From NCBI GenBank assembly GCA_014378225.1, contig JACMOA010000077.1, forward strand, positions 1 to 9,535: a DNA stretch of 9,535 nucleotides. The letters run 5' to 3'. The notes below the pieces were generated by a model, which was given only the letters and a program-made list of their open reading frames with translations, did not search any database and was not told the DNA's origin. The translations under genes were made by a program, and so were the position numbers. Position 1 is the stretch's first letter; each line of letters begins with the position of its first letter. Below are positions 5,885-9,535 of the stretch, in pieces. This stretch comes from Deinococcales bacterium (lineage in GTDB: Bacteria > Deinococcota > Deinococci > Deinococcales > Deinococcaceae).

Positions 5885-7159
5885 TCACTTCACTACCTCG
5901 AGCGTTTCCCCGCCCACCACGTCGCTGGGCAGGGGATAAACTACCCTCGCACTTTTGGGCAGGCCCTCGAGCGCTACTTTTCCTTCGGCCTCGCCCAGAA
6001 CTTGGACCGGAGTAGAAGTGGCTTTGCCGCCGGTGTTGGCGAAGACCACGTTGCCACCGCCCGCCGGGTCTACCCGTACTGCGCCGCTGGGAACAATCAG
6101 ACCTTTGGCCACCCGCAGTTTGTAGCGCAGGTTGGCGGTGGCTCCAATCGGAATGTCCACCCCAGTCGCTAGTGCAGGCACTCGAGCGGTGAGTTCAATC
6201 TGGCGGTCCTGTCCTGGCACGGTGGTGCGGCTCACCAGTTTGACCGGGTAGTTTTTGCCGCCGTAGGTCAGGGTTAGGGTGCTGCCGTCCACCAAGGTTT
6301 CAGCCTGCTCTGGGGGAAGCCGGAATTTGGCCTCGAGCATGGAGGTGTCCGCTAGCACGAAGGCCCTCGAGCCTGCGCTCAGAAACTCGCCCTGCTGCAC
6401 TGGAAGGTCGGAGATGATGCCCGAAAAAGGAGCTTTGAGGTCGGTGTCGCGCAGGGTTTTTTGGCTGTTCACAATACGGTTCTGCGCCTGTCGAAGCTGC
6501 ACCTCGAGCAGGGCCACATCTTCCCCGCTCGAGCGCTGCGCCCGTGAAACCTGGTCCTGAGCGCTGCGTAAACTGCTCTGGGCCTGCGTGTAGCTGGCCT
6601 CGAGCTGCTGCACGTCAATAGCGGCAATTCCACCTGCGGTTAGCAACACTCGAGTTTCGGAAACACGCCTGGAAATCAGGTCAGCAGTTGCCTGAGCCGC
6701 CCGAACCGAATCCTGAGCAACCTGTAAGGTTCCACTTTGACCGCTCTGGGCTTTTTGTAGGTTAATTTTGGCACTCTCGAGCGCCAATTTTGCGTCTGAA
6801 AGCGCGTTCTGGGCGTTAGTATTCTCGAGTTTGAGCACGCTCTGTCCGGCCTGAACCCGCTCGCCCTCGGTCACCAGCACGCTCGAGACCGGTCCCGATG
6901 CCTGAGCTGCCACATTGACGCTGCGGCGCGGATTCAGGGTCACGCTCACGCTGCGTTCGCTCGAGAGGACGGCAAACGCGGGGGTCAGCAGTTGTACCCG
7001 AACTTTGCGCTCTAACGGGGCGCTCGAGGTGGGTGCTTCAGTGGTTTTCTCGGCGCTCGTGTTGTCCGTGGGACAGGCGGTGAGCAGCAAGGCGCTCGAG
7101 ATTAAGAGGAGGCCCAGCCGCAGGGAATTTTGTTCTGGGGCGCTCGAGAGTGGGGTCAT
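5885..7159 (-). CDS. Lipoprotein membrane-fusion protein (HlyD/AcrA-type RND adaptor)
   Basis: This 424-residue protein bridges the RND pump and the outer-membrane channel in the periplasm. Residues 13-29 are a lipoprotein signal with lipobox LTAC (C29 acylated, then P30), followed by a Ser/Thr/Glu-rich tether. The first half of the biotinyl-lipoyl domain is at about 81-112 (SGPVSSVLVTEGERVQAGQ). A long alpha-hairpin, Ala/Gln-rich coiled coil, spans about 113-230. The second lipoyl half is at 231-261 (LKAPFSGIISDLPVQQGEFL), then come the beta-barrel (about 262-340) and the membrane-proximal domain to the end (KGLIVPSGAV). Family length is usually 370-420. The SD AAGGG stands 6 bases before the ATG. 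The gene is 55 bases behind the short TolC-like gene and 277 bases ahead of the RND gene. It carries 16 CTCGAG sites, the densest in the window, in all three codon phases. Confidence 0.95.
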   Translation of the reverse strand: MTPLSSAPEQNSLRLGLLLISSALLLTACPTDNTSAEKTTEAPTSSAPLERKVRVQLLTPAFAVLSSERSVSVTLNPRRSVNVAAQASGPVSSVLVTEGERVQAGQSVLKLENTNAQNALSDAKLALESAKINLQKAQSGQSGTLQVAQDSVRAAQATADLISRRVSETRVLLTAGGIAAIDVQQLEASYTQAQSSLRSAQDQVSRAQRSSGEDVALLEVQLRQAQNRIVNSQKTLRDTDLKAPFSGIISDLPVQQGEFLSAGSRAFVLADTSMLEAKFRLPPEQAETLVDGSTLTLTYGGKNYPVKLVSRTTVPGQDRQIELTARVPALATGVDIPIGATANLRYKLRVAKGLIVPSGAVRVDPAGGGNVVFANTGGKATSTPVQVLGEAEGKVALEGLPKSARVVYPLPSDVVGGETLEVVK

Positions 7160-7214
7160 GTACGACCCTTCTGAATCCTGATGGCTCGAGCGGGAAAGTC
7201 TGGGTTAGCTTTGT

Positions 7215-8228
7215 TCATCCACGTCCTCCCGCCGCACCTGAACCGCCCGAACCTGCCAGAAATCCGTAGTAAGCCTTCAGGTAAGTGCTGCGAGCCTGAA
7301 TCAGCCCTAATTCGGCCTGGAGGGTGCTCCGCTCGGTCTGGAGCAACTGAAGCTGACTAATCAAGCCGGATTTGAGACGTTTCTGGTCGGTGGTCAGGCG
7401 GTCCTGAGCGTTGTTTTCGGCAGCTTCCTGAACTCCCAGACCCGTGCGGGCGGTTTGTAACCCGTTGAACAAACTGGTTACGCTCAAACGCTCGTTGTCC
7501 TGGGCAGAATCCAGGCTGTCGGCTGCGTTCTCCAACTGGGTTTTGGCCGCGTCAATCTGACTCTGAGCGCTGTAAGAGGGGTCTAGCAGCGCCACCTGTT
7601 GCTTGGCGGACTCGAGGCCCTGACGCGCCTGGGCCACATTGACCGAGCGGTTAACCACTGTTTCGGTCATTTTAGCTTCTACCATGCCTGGAAGTTGACC
7701 AGGTTGCGGCACCACTACCTTGTTATCAAAGGCCCCGATGATGATTTGCAGGCTCCGCAGGGCGGTGCTCAGACCGTCTTTGTCAGACACCAGATTCTTC
7801 TTGGCGTCCTCGAGCTGATTCTGAGCGTCTTTGACATCAAAAGCTGTTCCAGAGCCATTGCGCTGCCGAATCTGGGCCACGTTCAGGCTGAGTCCGCGCA
7901 AATCCACACCCTTTTCCGCAATCTGAACCAGTTTCTGAGCCTCGAGCGCCTGAGTATAGGCACTTACCACGCTGGATTCGGTGCTGCGCTGTGCGGCGGT
8001 GAGACGCAGTTGGGCCAGTTCATTGCGCTGACGGGCTGCCAATTCGGTAGGCTTGGTCAGGAGTGGGTCCGAAAGTTGGCGCTCGAGGTTGTTTTTAGCG
8101 TCCACCGCCTCGGTGCGGGCCTGCTTGACACTCACGGTTTGTGGCACTTTGGCCAGCGCGTCTTGCAGGGAAAGGGCGAAAGCGTTGGAGAAAGCGAGGG
8201 CGAGCGAGAGAAGAAGGATTTTTTTCAT
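7215..8228 (-). CDS. Short TolC-family protein, probably without barrel strands
   Basis: This 337-residue protein has a type I signal peptide (about 1-18, ending SNAFA) and the two-repeat helical plan of TolC-type outer membrane efflux proteins. Repeat 1 is about 19-165 and repeat 2 about 190-334, joined by VVVPQPGQLPG. TolC proteins usually have 420-490 residues, and each repeat carries a pair of beta strands that build the outer-membrane barrel. At those places this protein has only short turns: LSDPLLTKP (52-60) and LLDPSYSAQ (214-222). The rest is long Ala/Gln/Leu coiled coil, with a Gly/Ser-rich tail (AGSGGSGAAGGRG). It may thus be a periplasmic all-helical tunnel piece or adaptor helper, not a membrane channel; this is inference from reading the sequence. 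The SD GAGG overlaps a CTCGAG site just before the start. It sits between the full TolC-type gene and the adaptor gene. Confidence 0.85.
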   Translation of the reverse strand: MKKILLLSLALAFSNAFALSLQDALAKVPQTVSVKQARTEAVDAKNNLERQLSDPLLTKPTELAARQRNELAQLRLTAAQRSTESSVVSAYTQALEAQKLVQIAEKGVDLRGLSLNVAQIRQRNGSGTAFDVKDAQNQLEDAKKNLVSDKDGLSTALRSLQIIIGAFDNKVVVPQPGQLPGMVEAKMTETVVNRSVNVAQARQGLESAKQQVALLDPSYSAQSQIDAAKTQLENAADSLDSAQDNERLSVTSLFNGLQTARTGLGVQEAAENNAQDRLTTDQKRLKSGLISQLQLLQTERSTLQAELGLIQARSTYLKAYYGFLAGSGGSGAAGGRG

Positions 8229-8383
8229 GTGGACCTCGAGTAGGGGAGTGGTTAGTAGTGAGCGATGAGCGACGAGCGATGAGCTAAGAACTTAAGAATG
8301 GTTTCTAATTCAGAGATAAGACCTCTTCACAAGTCGGAATTGTAAGAATGTGGGATGACATATCAGGAATCACTGCTCATTAT
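8229..8383 (-). promoter_or_regulatory. Gap between the two TolC-type genes with candidate promoter and operator elements
   Basis: This 155-base gap is AT-richer than its surroundings. On the minus strand TTGTGA (8327-8332) could be a -35, with TTAGAA 18 bases on as a weak -10. The 10-mer TTGTGAAGAG here (8323-8332) also occurs before the secreted-protein gene at 2301-2310. TAAGAATG is repeated directly at 8293-8300 and 8343-8350. An imperfect palindrome lies at 8312-8326. No terminator was seen for the upstream gene. A secondary promoter for the short TolC-like gene is possible. Confidence 0.35.
8260..8287. repeat. Heptanucleotide tandem repeat, four copies
   Basis: The plus strand reads GAGCGAT, GAGCGAC, GAGCGAT, GAGCTAA in direct succession (8260-8266, 8267-8273, 8274-8280, 8281-8287). 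The last copy is degenerate. It lies in the untranslated gap, about 32 bases before the start of the short TolC-like gene. Heptamer arrays of this kind are known as STRRs in cyanobacteria; the link here is only by form. Confidence 0.7.
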
Positions 8384-9535
8384 TCATTGCGACTTCTGCA
8401 AGAAGTCTATCAATGGAATCGAATAAGTACGGTAAAACTCGAGCCGTTTTTGCAGTGCGTCCAATTTGGCGCTCGAGAGTGCCATTTGAGCTGCCGAAAG
8501 TTCGCCGGACGCTTGTAGGGCTACCAGTGGACTGGCTAAACCCAGTTTTTGGCGCTCGAGCGCTTCGGAGAGTTTCTTTTGGGCGTTCTCGAGTGCAGTG
8601 GCCTTGAGAACCACATTTCGATTGGCGGCCTCGAGCGCCACCATCAGTCGGTCTCGAGTGAGTTTGGCGTTCAATCTGGCCCCAGCAAGCGTCGCTTCAG
8701 CACTTTTAAGGTTCTGTTCGGCGCTGGAAAGCGCGGTGAGGGCGCTGGGTCCAAAGCTCCAGGCCAAGCCTAGCTGCACACTCTGGGTAGTGCTGGCACT
8801 GATGGGCGGGACCACGCTGTCCTGCCGACTGCTCTGAGCCGGGTCGGCGTAGTTGAAGCTCAATTTGGGCTGAAAAGTGCGGCTCTCGAGCGAAAACCCC
8901 AGGCTGGTGCTGTCCGAGGTGTTGAAGCTGTAGCTGACATTTCCGGTGGGCAGAGCAGCCCGGTTCGCCTGACCCAACAGCAACCGAGCGTTCTCGAGCG
9001 CCACTTCTGCACCTTCCTCTTCACTCGTTTTACCCACAGGTAGGGCAAATTCTGGCAGCGTCTCGAGGGTAACTTGACCCACCAGACTCTCAAGCGAACT
9101 CCCGGCCAGCCGCAAATTTTCGGCGGCGGCTGTGGTCCGCTCGAGCGCGTCTGCAAGGCGGCTCTGGGCCTCACGCAGGTCTGCTGGGCTGACAGACCCC
9201 CGCTCGAGCTGGGTTCGGGTCACGTCTAGCAAGGTTTTGGCAAGTTCTAAACCCTGCGTGCTCGAGGCCAGACCTTCTTTAGCCAGTCTCAACTGTGCAC
9301 TGCCCAGCACCGCCTGAATCTGGAGTGCGGCCAAAGTGGCCCGGTAGCCTCTTCTAGCCTGACGCGCCTGAAGCGCGGCGCGGGTGTAAGCGTCCTGAGT
9401 GTCCCCGTATAGGAAAGGGCGCAGGCTGACGCTCAGGCTCAATTGGGTGCTGTCCTGGGTATCAAACACGTTGCCGGGGGTGGTCTTGAACTCGCTCAGG
9501 CCGTAGCCGCCCTGAAATCCAAACTCAAACCCGCC
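8384..9535 (-). CDS. TolC-family outer membrane efflux protein (partial, 5' end off window)
   Basis: The frame is open to the right edge, giving 383 visible residues ending DFLQKSQ. The N-terminus and signal peptide lie outside. Internal GTG or ATG codons are not the true start, since the conserved reading continues upstream as GGFEFGFQGGYGLSEF. Both TolC repeats are seen. Repeat 1 has amphipathic strands (TQLSLSVSLRPFLYG) leading into long helices with the typical LERGSVSPADLREAQSRL turn. Repeat 2 has strands rich in alternating Ser and hydrophobic residues (GNVSYSFNTS, PKLSFNYA, SVQLGLAWSFG), then helices with the matching LERQKLGLASPLVALQASGE turn. This is the likely trimeric outer-membrane channel for the RND pump encoded downstream. 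It is followed by the shorter TolC-like gene after 155 bases. It carries 12 CTCGAG sites. Confidence 0.93.
   Translation of the reverse strand, partial: GGFEFGFQGGYGLSEFKTTPGNVFDTQDSTQLSLSVSLRPFLYGDTQDAYTRAALQARQARRGYRATLAALQIQAVLGSAQLRLAKEGLASSTQGLELAKTLLDVTRTQLERGSVSPADLREAQSRLADALERTTAAAENLRLAGSSLESLVGQVTLETLPEFALPVGKTSEEEGAEVALENARLLLGQANRAALPTGNVSYSFNTSDSTSLGFSLESRTFQPKLSFNYADPAQSSRQDSVVPPISASTTQSVQLGLAWSFGPSALTALSSAEQNLKSAEATLAGARLNAKLTRDRLMVALEAANRNVVLKATALENAQKKLSEALERQKLGLASPLVALQASGELSAAQMALSSAKLDALQKRLEFYRTYSIPLIDFLQKSQ

Larger units (their letters stand above)
9..9266. repeat. Highly iterated palindrome CTCGAG, 66 copies dispersed
   Basis: Starts: 9, 166, 298, 356, 441, 596, 707, 818, 855, 1082, 1270, 1297, 1408, 1535, 1888, 2071, 2255, 2399, 2673, 2998, 3098, 3398, 3463, 3568, 3712, 3805, 4078, 4159, 4763, 4943, 4970, 5874, 5897, 5966, 6181, 6332, 6366, 6503, 6528, 6599, 6649, 6776, 6824, 6882, 6960, 7023, 7095, 7143, 7185, 7611, 7809, 7941, 8082, 8235, 8438, 8472, 8555, 8588, 8630, 8653, 8885, 8993, 9062, 9140, 9203, 9261. 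Random expectation for a six-base word here is about 2-3. Sites fall in genes and gaps. In the adaptor gene they occur in all three codon phases: Leu-Glu seven times, Ser-Ser or Ser-Arg seven times, and x-Arg twice. Many are extended to GCTCGAGC. The pattern resembles highly iterated palindromes such as cyanobacterial HIP1. Counts were made by eye. Confidence 0.93.

Noticed and set aside
5592..5888. Small open frames in the adaptor-RND gap, on both strands
   Set aside because: They consist of low-complexity Pro/Arg/Ser/Gly translations of the repeat and C-rich tracts, with no SD and no family character.
7599..8243. Plus-strand 214-residue open frame
   Set aside because: Antisense to the short TolC-like gene; the minus frame has a signal peptide, SD and clear TolC-type helices.

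Overview
The window looks like a chromosomal segment from a member of the Deinococcota (Deinococcus or Meiothermus type). The basis is the moderately GC-rich coding style, the likely leaderless divergent genes, the general resemblance of the efflux proteins to those of that group, and an outer-membrane-bearing cell plan (TolC-type proteins with a lipoprotein adaptor). This assignment is inference and no genus is claimed. The most striking property is at DNA level: the palindrome CTCGAG occurs 66 times in 9.5 kb, against about 2-3 expected, in genes, in gaps and in all three codon phases.

Left part (1-2330). A partial gene with two PspC domains (minus strand, runs off the left edge) is divergent from a small single-domain cupin gene. 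Each has a TANNNT box 5-6 bases before its ATG and no Shine-Dalgarno (SD) sequence, which suggests leaderless transcripts. A hairpin-containing gap then leads to a 169-residue MFS-like gene that has lost roughly the middle of the transporter while staying in frame. It converges on a gene for a small secreted protein of unknown function. The two share a bidirectional terminator.

Right part (2330-9535). A minus-strand cluster encodes a tripartite efflux pump. In transcription order it holds a TolC-family outer membrane protein (5' end outside the window), a second, shorter TolC-like protein that appears to lack the barrel strands, a lipoprotein membrane-fusion protein, and a 1077-residue RND inner-membrane pump with an intact proton-relay triad. 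A strong terminator with a C(UUCG)G loop closes it. The pump would take substrate from the inner membrane or periplasm, with the adaptor docking it onto the TolC channel. The role of the barrel-less paralogue is open.

The gaps inside the cluster are unusual. The one before the RND gene (277 bases) has degenerate 17-19 base tandem repeats flanked by a 10-base direct repeat, then two hairpins and C-rich tracts able to pair with the G-rich ribosome-binding site. The one between the two TolC-type genes (155 bases) carries four heptanucleotide repeats. No tRNA, rRNA, CRISPR array, transposase or integrase gene was seen.
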